Shown here piece after piece: positions 26,820 through 36,022 of a DNA stretch of 64,000 nt. Source of the DNA: Marinarcus sediminis (GTDB lineage Bacteria; Campylobacterota; Campylobacteria; Campylobacterales; Arcobacteraceae); contig NZ_CP182357.1 in NCBI RefSeq assembly GCF_048571275.1, positions 372,001-436,000 on the forward strand, read 5' to 3'. The notes beneath the pieces are model-generated. The model was not told the origin of the DNA, made no database searches, and worked only from the letters and a program-made list of their open reading frames with translations. Position 1 is the first letter of the stretch; every line of letters begins with the position of its first letter. The translations under genes and the position numbers were made by a program.

Positions 26820-27548
26820 TTAAACTTTATGCCCAACGATAAATATGATTTCATCCTCTATTACTATATTATTGTTTGAGAGTTGATTTTCTAACTCTTC
26901 AATGCCTTTTTCAATATCTTCACGTGTAAATTCTGCTAAATCAGACATAAATCTCTCTCTTAACATGGTGTACCATTTTTGTTTATCAACGCTAAAATTA
27001 AAACTCTCAATGGTTGTATCTATTTTAAAGCCCACTTTTTTAGCTTCTTTTTCAAACAATTTATAATCGGGTTGATTGGCTTTAAACTTCTCTTTTGCTT
27101 TTTTAAATAGCGGTATTTTTGTATTTTGTGGACGCGTTATAAGTAAAAACTTTCCATTGTGATTGAGTTGTAAAAAAAGTTTTTCCCACATTGCCTCTCG
27201 ATTAAAGATATGATGAATGACCTCTTTAAAGAGTATTTTGTCAAATTTTTTATTTCGGTTTAAAAAATCTTCACTGGTTTCATTGTATAGGGTAAATTTA
27301 TTATATTCGTTGGCAATATTTGTCATATCCAAAGAGGGTTCAACAAAATAAATGGGCTCATTAAAAGCAACTTCACTCTCAATTTTTTTAGTATAAAGTC
27401 CTGTTCCTGCACCTATGTCTACAAAAATATCGCTGTTTTTAAAATCCAATAATTCTATTATTTTTGTTACCATCCAATGCATATATTCAGGTGTAAAACT
27501 CCAATTTTTATCAAAATCATCGGCAATGTTGTCATAGTGTTTGTTCAT
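26820..27548 (-). CDS. Class I SAM-dependent methyltransferase
   Basis: The 242-residue protein has the SAM-binding motif FVDIGAGTGLYTKKI (about residues 43-57) and the acidic IYFVEPSLDM strand that follows, then FLLITRPQN. The substrate is unknown. It is divergent from the SET-domain gene, with an 82-base gap that must carry both promoters. The ATG at 27548 has GGGAG upstream. Confidence 0.88.
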   Translation of the reverse strand: MNKHYDNIADDFDKNWSFTPEYMHWMVTKIIELLDFKNSDIFVDIGAGTGLYTKKIESEVAFNEPIYFVEPSLDMTNIANEYNKFTLYNETSEDFLNRNKKFDKILFKEVIHHIFNREAMWEKLFLQLNHNGKFLLITRPQNTKIPLFKKAKEKFKANQPDYKLFEKEAKKVGFKIDTTIESFNFSVDKQKWYTMLRERFMSDLAEFTREDIEKGIEELENQLSNNNIVIEDEIIFIVGHKV

Positions 27549-27570
27549 TATTATCTCCCAAGGAAGTTAT

Positions 27571-27576
27571 ATTATA
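27571..27576 (-). promoter_or_regulatory. -10 element for the methyltransferase gene
   Basis: Leftward TATAAT about 23 bases before the ATG, with AGGAAG between; no clear -35. Confidence 0.45.
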
Positions 27577-27630
27577 GTAAAAGTTATGTAAAATACTCTA
27601 AATTTATATTTATCGGAGCTACACTTAAAA

Positions 27631-28026
27631 ATGAATTATGATTTAGAAGATGTTATTGATAATTTGAAGTTTTCATATATTTCAAAAAGTTCAATTCATG
27701 GCAATGGCTTATTTGCCAATGCAGATATTGATGAAAATATTACTCTAGGCGAACTTGATGGGCAATTCATTCAATGGGACTTGCATAAAGAGTATGATTT
27801 TACCTTAGAGTGGAATGCAATTACAAAAAATATTTTACTCGTTCGTCCGTATAGAACAAAATACAGTTTTATCAATCATAGCAGAGAACCCAATTTAGAG
27901 ATTCACTATAATCCCTTAAGAATCATCACTAAAAAGAGCATCAAACTCAATGAAGAATTGACGCTTGATTATAGAAAAGAGCCTTTACCCGATGAATATA
28001 TTACAAACATAGGTGACTATTTATGA
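27631..28026 (+). CDS. SET-domain protein (putative lysine methyltransferase)
   Basis: The 131-residue protein is almost a bare SET domain. SSIHGNGLFA (about 19-28) is the SAM-binding start, and FINHSREPNLE plus ELTLDYR form the pseudoknot with its catalytic Tyr. SET proteins methylate lysine side chains; bacterial examples are known but uncommon. The stop overlaps the next gene's ATG by 4 bases (ATGA), so the two are coupled. No post-SET Cys cluster is seen. Confidence 0.85.
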   Translation: MNYDLEDVIDNLKFSYISKSSIHGNGLFANADIDENITLGELDGQFIQWDLHKEYDFTLEWNAITKNILLVRPYRTKYSFINHSREPNLEIHYNPLRIITKKSIKLNEELTLDYRKEPLPDEYITNIGDYL

Positions 28027-29381
28027 TTATAAATTTTTTCTGTTTCCAACCAATATTATTTAATGAACAAACATTTTTTTATCTTCAGTCGAATAATTTT
28101 ATTCCAAATAAGAATTGGGAAAAAGTCGATAACAACTATAAAAACAGCCATTGTTGTGGTATTGTAGATTATTTAAAATTTATCGAAAGACATGATTTAT
28201 ACCTTTTAAATGACTTTAACAACACTCAAAACTATGAGTTCAAATTTCTTAATGGTTTAGATTTTTTACATCTCAATCAAGAAGAGACGACGCATGCCGT
28301 TTTTTATGATAAAGACTATAAAATATTTTTTATTGTCTTTAAAATTTCCATTGAATTAAACTCTAAATTTCACACAGATAATTTGATTGGCTTATATCAA
28401 AATATCAGAAATGAATTGGTCGTAGACAGCATCAATGGCAATACAACCATTTCAAAGTGGGCAGAAAATATAAGAGAGTATGCAATAAAAAGTATAAATG
28501 AAATATTCAATGATACGAAATCTTGTAATATCATTGAAAACAGTGGCTATATTTTTAGTTCTTACTCAAATTTTGATTTTACACATATTGAAAATATACA
28601 ATCATACAAAGATGACTTTTTGACAACGAATCACCATATTGACCTCATCGATGAAAAAAAAGAGAGCTTTGAAAATTTTTCATTTTTAAAATCTAAGTCA
28701 ACTGAAATGTTTAATTACGCCAATTCTCCTTATATCTTTTTTCTTGGCTGGAGATTTGCAACCATTTATGGAATTAAAAACAGCGATGATTTGAAACTGA
28801 TTCCAATTTTTCTGAATTTACAAAATATATATTTCCAAATTGACAATTTTTATAAACCCTATTTAAGCAAGCTGTACGAAGAGATAAGATTTAACAACGA
28901 CTATAATTCGCTGAATGATAAAGTCGAAATTTTCGATAAACTTGAAGTGGCTTTTCAAAATCTGATTTTTGAAAAAAGTAAATTTATTTCAGAATTAAAA
29001 CCTTTTCAATCAGAAATATTTGAAGAGATGGAAAATTACTGGGGTATGCAAAAAGATTATGACAATATTGAAAAAACACTGCAAATTTGTCAAACTTCAC
29101 TGGACAGAAAACTCAGTATTGAAAGAAATACCATTCAAGAAAAACAGAGTAATATTCTCTTTTTCTTGGCCATTATTCAAATATTTTCAGTGATAAGTAT
29201 ATCCGTTGACTTTTTCAGTTTACTGGGGCTAAAAGCCAATGGAGAACACAAATCATACTTGCTTTTTTTAGAAAACAATTTATTACTTATGTTAACAGCA
29301 ACATCATTTTTACTTATATTTATAGCCTATTATAAACAGACCTATTACAGAGTAAAAAAATTATTCAAAAAAAGCACTTAA
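28023..29381 (+). CDS. Unknown protein with CorA-like layout (large soluble part, coiled coil, two C-terminal membrane helices)
   Basis: I do not recognise this 452-residue protein. A soluble domain (about 1-290) is followed by long charged helices (about 300-375) and two membrane segments (about 378-400 and 420-440) close to the C terminus. That layout resembles CorA/RMD1 proteins, but I see no GMN motif, so transport is not supported. It overlaps the SET gene by 4 bases, making it the best candidate for a substrate or partner of that enzyme. Confidence 0.6.
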   Translation: MIINFFCFQPILFNEQTFFYLQSNNFIPNKNWEKVDNNYKNSHCCGIVDYLKFIERHDLYLLNDFNNTQNYEFKFLNGLDFLHLNQEETTHAVFYDKDYKIFFIVFKISIELNSKFHTDNLIGLYQNIRNELVVDSINGNTTISKWAENIREYAIKSINEIFNDTKSCNIIENSGYIFSSYSNFDFTHIENIQSYKDDFLTTNHHIDLIDEKKESFENFSFLKSKSTEMFNYANSPYIFFLGWRFATIYGIKNSDDLKLIPIFLNLQNIYFQIDNFYKPYLSKLYEEIRFNNDYNSLNDKVEIFDKLEVAFQNLIFEKSKFISELKPFQSEIFEEMENYWGMQKDYDNIEKTLQICQTSLDRKLSIERNTIQEKQSNILFFLAIIQIFSVISISVDFFSLLGLKANGEHKSYLLFLENNLLLMLTATSFLLIFIAYYKQTYYRVKKLFKKST

Positions 29382-29395
29382 GTGAGTTTAAACGC

Positions 29396-30169
29396 ATGAA
29401 AACACTCAGCTATGAAGAACAAACCAAAATTACCCGTGCTATTATCAAAGCAGCTGTGTTAATGCTTGAATTTGGGGCAGAAAGCAAACTTATAGAACAG
29501 ACTTCACAACGTATGGGTAAAGCCCTAGGCGTTGATTCGGTTGAAATTTCACTGATTCCATCTGCGATTGTTTTGACCACACTCAAACAAGATCAATCGG
29601 TTACCACCACAAGAAGAGCACATCATAAACCTATCAATATGTCCATAGTGTGTGATGTTCAAACCATTTGCATTAATTTAGAAAAACATCAACACCCCGT
29701 CCAAGAGGTGATGCAACTGCTCAAAGATATTCAACCTAATTACTACAATCGTTGGTTGGTTGTTTTTATGGTAGGATTTGCTTGTGCTTCATTTGCTTAT
29801 TTAAGAGGGGCAGATATGCCTGCATTTTTTATTACCTTTTTGGCTTCATCTGTAGCCATGTTTGTTCGACAAGAGTTGGCACGAAAACAGTTTATTTTAC
29901 TGCTGAGTTTTGGCATGACCGCTTTTGTAGCAACGCTCATTGCCAGTCTTTCACAGCTCAATGGAATCAGTTCCACTGCCAATATTGCACTCTCTTCCAG
30001 TGTGCTTTTGCTTGTACCTGGATTTCCTTTTATCAACTCCTTTTTAGATGCGGTAAAAGGGTATTTGAGTATGGGTTGGGGAAGATGGCTTCAAGCCACA
30101 CTCTTAACTCTGGCAACCTCTATGGGCATTATTTTTGCCATGTCAATTTTAAATATTAAGGGGTGGTAA
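29396..30169 (+). CDS. yjjP: ThrE-type exporter, N-terminal half (YjjP-like)
   Basis: The 257-residue protein matches the DUF1212 half of ThrE: a soluble segment about 1-118 with ETTSQRMGKALGV-like sequence (TSQRMGKALGVDSVEIS) and SVTTTRRA, then five membrane segments. ThrE exports threonine/serine; the two-gene form (YjjP/YjjB) moves succinate or amino acids in enterics. The next gene supplies the second half. Confidence 0.85.
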   Translation: MKTLSYEEQTKITRAIIKAAVLMLEFGAESKLIEQTSQRMGKALGVDSVEISLIPSAIVLTTLKQDQSVTTTRRAHHKPINMSIVCDVQTICINLEKHQHPVQEVMQLLKDIQPNYYNRWLVVFMVGFACASFAYLRGADMPAFFITFLASSVAMFVRQELARKQFILLLSFGMTAFVATLIASLSQLNGISSTANIALSSSVLLLVPGFPFINSFLDAVKGYLSMGWGRWLQATLLTLATSMGIIFAMSILNIKGW

Positions 30170-30170
30170 G

Positions 30171-30641
30171 ATGAGTGCCATTTTAATTAAATTCTTACTT
30201 GATGCCCTATTTTCAGCCATTCCCGCCGTTGGCTTTGGTATGGTTTTTAATGTGCCTAAAAGTGCATTAAAATTTTGTGCTTTAGGTGGAGCGATTACTT
30301 ACACAACCCGAACCCTATTTTTGAATCTGGGACTTTCCATTGAACTCTCAACCTTTTTGGCATCCCTTCTCATAGGCATGATTACGGTCTATTGGTCAAG
30401 AAAATATATCGTTCCAAGACCCATTTACACCGTAGCTTCGATTATTCCTCTCATCCCAGGAACCTACGCCTTTAGTGCCATGATCAGTTTGATGGATATG
30501 AACACCCATGGTGTCTCTCCAGAACTCATCTCCTTGTTCGTAGAAAACGGCTTGAAATCAATCTCAATCTTAGGAGCCATCAGCTTTGGCTTAGCACTGC
30601 CATCGCTTTACTTCATACGATACAATCGACCGATTATTTAA
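30171..30641 (+). CDS. yjjB: ThrE-type exporter, C-terminal half (YjjB-like)
   Basis: The 156-residue protein has about five membrane segments and the DUF3815/YjjB signature IPLIPGTYAFSAMISLMDM in part. It starts one base after the YjjP-like gene, so the two are co-translated and should form one exporter. Followed by 181 bases leading to the polysaccharide locus. Confidence 0.85.
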   Translation: MSAILIKFLLDALFSAIPAVGFGMVFNVPKSALKFCALGGAITYTTRTLFLNLGLSIELSTFLASLLIGMITVYWSRKYIVPRPIYTVASIIPLIPGTYAFSAMISLMDMNTHGVSPELISLFVENGLKSISILGAISFGLALPSLYFIRYNRPII

Positions 30642-30822
30642 AAAAGTGAATGAAAAGTAATAAGTATATTATTTAATTATAATGTTTTAATTCTGTTTAA
30701 AGTAGTAAAACTATACAATTCAAAGGAATAGTACAATATCTGCAATATCTTTTAACTAAAAATAAGTTAAAGAATATTGCTAAGTGTTTATAAAACAAGC
30801 TAAAGATAAAAGAGAATATTAA
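30642..30822. promoter_or_regulatory. Leader region of the polysaccharide locus
   Basis: An AT-rich 181-base gap between the ThrE-type exporter and the first glycan gene. It contains a large inverted repeat (30742-30780). No open frame of note. A promoter for the long downstream transcript is expected here. Confidence 0.45.
30742..30780 (+). promoter_or_regulatory. 39-base hairpin 42 bases before the first glycan gene
   Basis: GCAATATCTTTTAACT pairs with AAGTTAAAGAATATTGC-side bases at 14 of 16 positions plus one G-T, around a 7-base A-rich loop. No T-run follows, so it is not an ordinary terminator. It could be an operator or a leader structure for the long operon. Confidence 0.45.
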
Positions 30823-32085
30823 ATGGACAAAATATGTATAGTGGGACTTGGTTATGTTGGGTTACCCTTGGCCCATGCGTTTAGTGAAAAGTATGAAGTT
30901 GTTGGTTTTGATATAAATCAACCAAGAATTGACGAACTTAACAATGGATTTGACAAAACACTTGAATTGTCTGATGAACAAGTCAAAGAATCTCTGAAAA
31001 ATGGAATGAAATTTACGTTAAATATTAATGATATCAAAGATGCAAATATTTATATCGTGACGGTTCCAACTCCAATAGATAAAAGTAATCGTCCAGATCT
31101 TACTCCTCTTGTAAAATCATCGCAAAGTGTTGGAAAAGTACTCAAAAAGAATGATATTGTTATTTATGAATCTACCGTTTATCCTGGTGTTACAGAAGAA
31201 GTTTGTGTACCAGAACTAGAAAAAATAAGTGGCTTAAAATTTAATGAAGATTTTTTTTGTGGCTATTCTCCTGAAAGAATTAACCCCGGAGATAAAGAAC
31301 ATACCGTTACAAAAATCCTTAAAGTAACTTCTGGAAGTACGCCAGAAATTGCAGATAAAGTTGATGCTTTGTATCAATCAATTATTACAGCTGGAACACA
31401 CAAAGCTTCAAGTATCAAAGTTGCCGAAGCCAGTAAGGTTATTGAGAACACACAAAGAGATGTCAATATTGCTTTAATCAATGAATTGGCATTAATATTT
31501 CATACCATGGGAATTGACACAAATGAAGTCATTGAAGCAGCAGCAACAAAATGGAATTTTATTAAATTAACCCCAGGATTAGTTGGTGGACATTGTATTG
31601 GAGTTGATCCTTATTATCTTACTTATAAGGCTCAAGAATTAGGGTACAAACCAAATTTAATTTTAGGTGCCAGACAAATAAACAGTGGCATGGGGAAATA
31701 TGTTGCAGAAAGAGTAATAAAACTTATGATTAAAAAAAGTTTTATCATTAAAAATTCTAACGTTTTGATTCTGGGATTAACTTTTAAAGAAAATTGTCCC
31801 GACATTCGAAATACAAAAGTTATTGATATTATTGATGAATTAAAAGAATACGGTTGCAACATTGATGTATATGACCCATGGGCAAAAGCTCAAGAGGTAA
31901 AACATGAATATAATATTGATATTTTAGATACGGATAAAAAATTAAATATTGAAAATTATAATGCCATTATCTTAGCTGTTGGACACAATGAGTTTCGAAA
32001 ATTAAATCTTAAAAAAAGCGAAAATCAAGTTATTTTTGATGTCAAATCATTTTTGGATAAATCTATTATTGATGAGAGATTATAA
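30823..32085 (+). CDS. tviB: UDP-sugar dehydrogenase, TviB/WbpO type
   Basis: The 420-residue enzyme belongs to the UDP-glucose/GlcNAc 6-dehydrogenase family. GLGYVGLPLAHAF binds NAD, the substrate pocket is in the middle, and the catalytic Cys lies in GGHCIGVDPYYL. The strongest resemblance is to UDP-N-acetyl-hexosamine 6-dehydrogenases (TviB/WbpO) that yield a UDP-uronic acid by two NAD-dependent oxidations. It heads the polysaccharide transcript. Confidence 0.85.
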   Translation: MDKICIVGLGYVGLPLAHAFSEKYEVVGFDINQPRIDELNNGFDKTLELSDEQVKESLKNGMKFTLNINDIKDANIYIVTVPTPIDKSNRPDLTPLVKSSQSVGKVLKKNDIVIYESTVYPGVTEEVCVPELEKISGLKFNEDFFCGYSPERINPGDKEHTVTKILKVTSGSTPEIADKVDALYQSIITAGTHKASSIKVAEASKVIENTQRDVNIALINELALIFHTMGIDTNEVIEAAATKWNFIKLTPGLVGGHCIGVDPYYLTYKAQELGYKPNLILGARQINSGMGKYVAERVIKLMIKKSFIIKNSNVLILGLTFKENCPDIRNTKVIDIIDELKEYGCNIDVYDPWAKAQEVKHEYNIDILDTDKKLNIENYNAIILAVGHNEFRKLNLKKSENQVIFDVKSFLDKSIIDERL

Positions 32086-32146
32086 ATATATAATGTAATA
32101 AAGTTCAATTCATTGGATAAAAACAATAAAATATAGAGGGTAATAA

Positions 32147-33337
32147 ATGAGCAAAATATTAAATTTAATAGGACGTACCAAAGAACTTTTTGACGATGAT
32201 ATAAAGAATTATGAAGAAAAACTTTCAGAAATAGTATCAACATCAACTTTTTTAGTAATTGGTGGAGCTGGAAGTATAGGACAAGCTGTAACAAAAGAGA
32301 TATTTAAACGAAATCCTAAAAAACTGCATGTAGTTGACATATCAGAAAATAATATGGTTGAACTTGTTCGAGATATAAGAAGTTCTTTTGGGTATATTAA
32401 TGGAGAATTTGCTACTTTTGCACTTGATATTGGAAGTAGTGAATATGATGCTTTTATTAAAGCGGATGGAAAATATGATTATGTTTTAAATCTTTCTGCT
32501 CTTAAACATGTAAGAAGTGAAAAAGACCCTTTTACTCTTATGAGAATGATTGAAACTAATGTTTTTAATACGGATAAAACTTTACAACAATCAATTGAAA
32601 ATGGAACCAAAAAATATTTTTGTGTAAGCACTGACAAAGCTGCGAATCCAGTTAATATGATGGGTGCAAGTAAAAGAATTATGGAAATGTTTGTAATGCG
32701 AAAATCTCAACAAATAGATGTTTCAATGGCAAGATTTGCCAATGTTGCTTTTAGTGATGGAAGTTTACTTCATGGATTTAATCAAAGAATTCAGAAAAAT
32801 CAACCAATTGTTGCACCAAATGATATAAAAAGATATTTTGTTACTCCACAAGAAAGTGGAGAGCTTTGTCTTATGTCTTGTATTTTTGGAGAAAATAGAG
32901 ATATATTTTTCCCAAAACTTAGCGAAAATTTACACCTTATTACTTTTGCTGATATTGCCATTAAGTATTTAAAAGATTTAGGATATGAACCTTATTTATG
33001 TAAAACAGAAGATGAAGCAAGAGATTTAGCGAAAACTTTGCCATCTGAGGGTAAATGGCCTTGTTTATTTACCTCTAGTGATACAACAGGTGAAAAAGAT
33101 TTTGAAGAGTTTTTTACAGATAAAGAAGTTTTAGATATGGATAAATTTGAGAATCTTGGAATTATTAAAAATGAACCTATATTTGATGAAAACAAACTCA
33201 ATCATTTTGAAACTACAATTAAAATTTTTAAACAAGATTTACTATGGACAAAAGATGATATTGTAAAAGAATTTTTTAGTATGATTCCAGACTTTGGACA
33301 TAAAGAAACTGGTAAATATCTTGATGGAAAGATGTAA
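32147..33337 (+). CDS. CapD/FlaA1-type nucleotide-sugar 4,6-dehydratase
   Basis: The 396-residue protein has the Rossmann loop GGAGSIGQAVTKEIF, the active-site segment VSTDKAANPVNMMGASKRI (with Met where most SDRs have Tyr, as in the CapD group), and no N-terminal membrane part, so it is the soluble type. It probably converts UDP-GlcNAc to a 4-keto-6-deoxy sugar, feeding later aminotransferases. The C-terminal part (about 290-396) is longer than in PseB. Confidence 0.8.
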   Translation: MSKILNLIGRTKELFDDDIKNYEEKLSEIVSTSTFLVIGGAGSIGQAVTKEIFKRNPKKLHVVDISENNMVELVRDIRSSFGYINGEFATFALDIGSSEYDAFIKADGKYDYVLNLSALKHVRSEKDPFTLMRMIETNVFNTDKTLQQSIENGTKKYFCVSTDKAANPVNMMGASKRIMEMFVMRKSQQIDVSMARFANVAFSDGSLLHGFNQRIQKNQPIVAPNDIKRYFVTPQESGELCLMSCIFGENRDIFFPKLSENLHLITFADIAIKYLKDLGYEPYLCKTEDEARDLAKTLPSEGKWPCLFTSSDTTGEKDFEEFFTDKEVLDMDKFENLGIIKNEPIFDENKLNHFETTIKIFKQDLLWTKDDIVKEFFSMIPDFGHKETGKYLDGKM

Positions 33338-33349
33338 GAGAAGCATGTT

Positions 33350-34042
33350 TTGTCTAAAACAATAGCAATATTACAATCTAACTATATCCCATGGAAAGGT
33401 TATTTTGACCTTATTAATATGGTGGATGAATTTGTATTTTATGATGAAGTTCAATACACTAAAAATGATTGGAGAAATCGCAATAAAATTAAAACTTTAC
33501 AAGGGGTACAGTGGTTAACAATTCCTGTAAAACAAGAAAGTTTAGAGCAAAAAATAAAAGATACTAAAATTTCAGATAAAAAATGGAATATTAAACATTG
33601 GCGAACGCTTTCACAAAACTATTCAAAAGCCAACTATTATAAAGAGTATAAAGATATTTTTGAAGAGTTATATCTGACTTGCAATGAAGAGTACTTAAGT
33701 CAAATTAATTATAAGTTTATTAGTACTATTAATGACATACTAGGGATAAAAACTAAATTACGATACTCAAGTGAATTTGAACTAATTGATGGGCAAACTG
33801 AAAAACTACTTAGTATTTGTAAACAATGTGAATCAAATAAATACTTAAGTGGACCAGCTGCAAAAGATTATTTTAATGAATCATTAGCAAAACAAGAAAA
33901 TATAAAAATTGAATGGATGAATTATAGCGAATATAAAGAGTATGAACAACTTCATCCACCTTTTGAACATGGTGTGAGTATTTTGGATTTGATATTTAAT
34001 GAAGGCAGTAATGCAACAAAATTTATGAAGAGTTTTAAATGA
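33350..34042 (+). CDS. WbqC-family protein
   Basis: The 230-residue protein matches the WbqC family (IAILQSNYIPWKGYFD, DEVQYTKNDWRNRNKIKT in parts, WLTIPVK). Members occur in O-antigen loci; their chemistry is not established. The start is TTG, after AAGAGAAG; an ATG five bases earlier is out of frame. A paralogue lies at 47386. Its stop overlaps the GT2 gene. Confidence 0.85.
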   Translation: MSKTIAILQSNYIPWKGYFDLINMVDEFVFYDEVQYTKNDWRNRNKIKTLQGVQWLTIPVKQESLEQKIKDTKISDKKWNIKHWRTLSQNYSKANYYKEYKDIFEELYLTCNEEYLSQINYKFISTINDILGIKTKLRYSSEFELIDGQTEKLLSICKQCESNKYLSGPAAKDYFNESLAKQENIKIEWMNYSEYKEYEQLHPPFEHGVSILDLIFNEGSNATKFMKSFK

Positions 34043-34980
34043 AAAAAATAGATTATTCCATAATTGTTCCTGTATATAAATCAAAAGAGTCTTTGAAAAT
34101 ATTAGCACAAAAAGTAGATGAACTTTTTTGTGTTGATTTAAAAGATAAGAGATATGAACTTATCTTTGTGAATGATAGTCCTTTTGATAAGGAGACATGT
34201 GCTGTTCTTTGTAGTGTATTTAACAATAATGCAAATATTAAAGTTATTGAATTAACAAAAAATTTTGGTCAACAATCAGCAGTGTTATGTGGCATCTCAA
34301 ATTCAATAGGACAATATGTAATTACCATGGATGATGATATGCAACATGACCCTTTTGATATATTAAAGCTTATAGAAAAACAATCACATGACATAGTTAT
34401 AGCAAAATTCAAAAGTAAAAAACACAATATATTTAAAAGAGTAACCAGTTATATTAAAGGATATTTTGATTATATTATTTTAGATAAACCAAAGCATATT
34501 AAACTAACATCTTTTAGGTTGTTTAATAGGATTATTGCTGATAATATCTTAAAAATAGGTACGTCTTATCCATTTATTCCTGCATTGCTGTTTTTGGTTT
34601 CTACTGATATTGTGAATGTTGAAGTTCCACATTATGCACGAGAAGAGGGAAAAAGTAACTACACATTAGGTAAAATGATTAAACTTTTTACCAATTTATT
34701 GATTAATAACTCTTCTTTACTCTTAAAATATATAGGATATATGGGACTCATCTTAGCGTTACTAAGTTTTATGTATGCAGGTATAATTATTTATAGAAAA
34801 ATATTTTTTGATATAGCTTTTCAAGGGTGGAGTTCATTAATGGTGGTAATACTATTTTTTGGTGGAATGATTATGTTTACGCTTGGAGTTATCGGGGAAT
34901 ACTTAATACGCATTATTCATACGTCTGAAAACAGACCTCATTATTTTATTAGAGAAATAAAGAATAAAAAAGATGAATAG
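34039..34980 (+). CDS. Family 2 glycosyltransferase with membrane helices (DPM1/GtrB-like)
   Basis: The 313-residue protein has the GT2 start YSIIVPVYKS, the DDD-type motif ITMDDDMQHDP (about 93-103) and two C-terminal membrane segments (about 230-255 and 265-290). That layout suits transfer of a sugar to undecaprenyl phosphate (GtrB/ArnC-like). It overlaps the genes on both sides by 4-8 bases. Confidence 0.88.
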   Translation: MKKIDYSIIVPVYKSKESLKILAQKVDELFCVDLKDKRYELIFVNDSPFDKETCAVLCSVFNNNANIKVIELTKNFGQQSAVLCGISNSIGQYVITMDDDMQHDPFDILKLIEKQSHDIVIAKFKSKKHNIFKRVTSYIKGYFDYIILDKPKHIKLTSFRLFNRIIADNILKIGTSYPFIPALLFLVSTDIVNVEVPHYAREEGKSNYTLGKMIKLFTNLLINNSSLLLKYIGYMGLILALLSFMYAGIIIYRKIFFDIAFQGWSSLMVVILFFGGMIMFTLGVIGEYLIRIIHTSENRPHYFIREIKNKKDE

Positions 34981-36022
34981 AATTTTTATTACAGGTATGG
35001 GACGTTCGGGGACGACACTTTTAGAAAAATTGCTCTCAAACCATGAAAAGATTGAAATTTTATCACAACCTTTTCCTTTACTTTTTGTTGAAGTGAAAAA
35101 AGCTTTTTTAAAAAGTATAGGAATTGAAAAATATTATGTTTTAAATGATAATTGTTTTAATGGAGATTATGAAATTGAGAAATTTAGGAATTTTTTATTT
35201 GAGTACACAATAAATTATGATGCTATTAAAAAGATATTTGAAGAAATGAAAACCTATTCTGGACAAATGACTAAAATAGAATTTAAAATTCCCGTTAGAG
35301 AAAAGTATACTTTTTTAGAGCTCTATGATTTAATTATTACAAATGCATTATTAAAAAATAAAGTACAGTATTTTGGGACAAAAGAGATAATGTGTGAGGA
35401 ATTTTTACCTTTTTTAAGTGAAAATAATACTAAAGTAATTGTTATTATAAGGAATCCCAAGGATGTTGTTGCTTCTGTAAATTATCCTAAAAAAGAGAAA
35501 TATTTAGGAAATAAAAAACCTACCTTATTCATTTTAGAATCTTGGTTAAAAACAATAGATTATATTAAGAACTTCGAGACAAATCCAAATATATTATATA
35601 TTAAATATGAAGATTTAGTTAAGGATACTTATAACACACTTTCTACAATTACCCAATTTTTAGAAATAAACTCGTTTAAAATTAATCATTTTGCAGATGG
35701 TATTTGTGATAGTAATGGTGAACTTTGGAAAGCCAATACTTCTTTTGATACACAAACTTCTTTTATCTCTTTTCAATCTATAGGCGGATATAAACATGTT
35801 TTATCAGAAAGTGAAATTCATTACATTGAAACAGTATGTCACAAGGAAATGATATTAATGGAATATGACTTTTTAACCTTACCAGATACAACTATTATTA
35901 AAGAATTTAAAGATTATAATATAGAAGATTCTACTCATTTGGATAAAAATTATAGTTCATTGCCAATAAATATAGAAAAACAATTAGTACGATATCAAAA
36001 AAATAGCAAGGATAAAATTTGA
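34973..36022 (+). CDS. PAPS-dependent sulfotransferase-like protein
   Basis: The 349-residue protein has the 5'-phosphosulfate loop GMGRSGTTLLEKLL near the N terminus and a 3'-phosphate motif VIVIIRNPKDVVASV (about 155-169). It should sulfate a carbohydrate hydroxyl from PAPS, in the cytoplasm. It overlaps the GT2 gene by 8 bases and the next sulfotransferase by 4. Confidence 0.85.
   Translation: MNRIFITGMGRSGTTLLEKLLSNHEKIEILSQPFPLLFVEVKKAFLKSIGIEKYYVLNDNCFNGDYEIEKFRNFLFEYTINYDAIKKIFEEMKTYSGQMTKIEFKIPVREKYTFLELYDLIITNALLKNKVQYFGTKEIMCEEFLPFLSENNTKVIVIIRNPKDVVASVNYPKKEKYLGNKKPTLFILESWLKTIDYIKNFETNPNILYIKYEDLVKDTYNTLSTITQFLEINSFKINHFADGICDSNGELWKANTSFDTQTSFISFQSIGGYKHVLSESEIHYIETVCHKEMILMEYDFLTLPDTTIIKEFKDYNIEDSTHLDKNYSSLPINIEKQLVRYQKNSKDKI

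Noticed and set aside
29752..30159. 135-residue frame in another phase inside the YjjP-like gene
   Set aside because: Cys- and Phe-rich translation typical of an off-frame reading; the ThrE-type frame explains the region.
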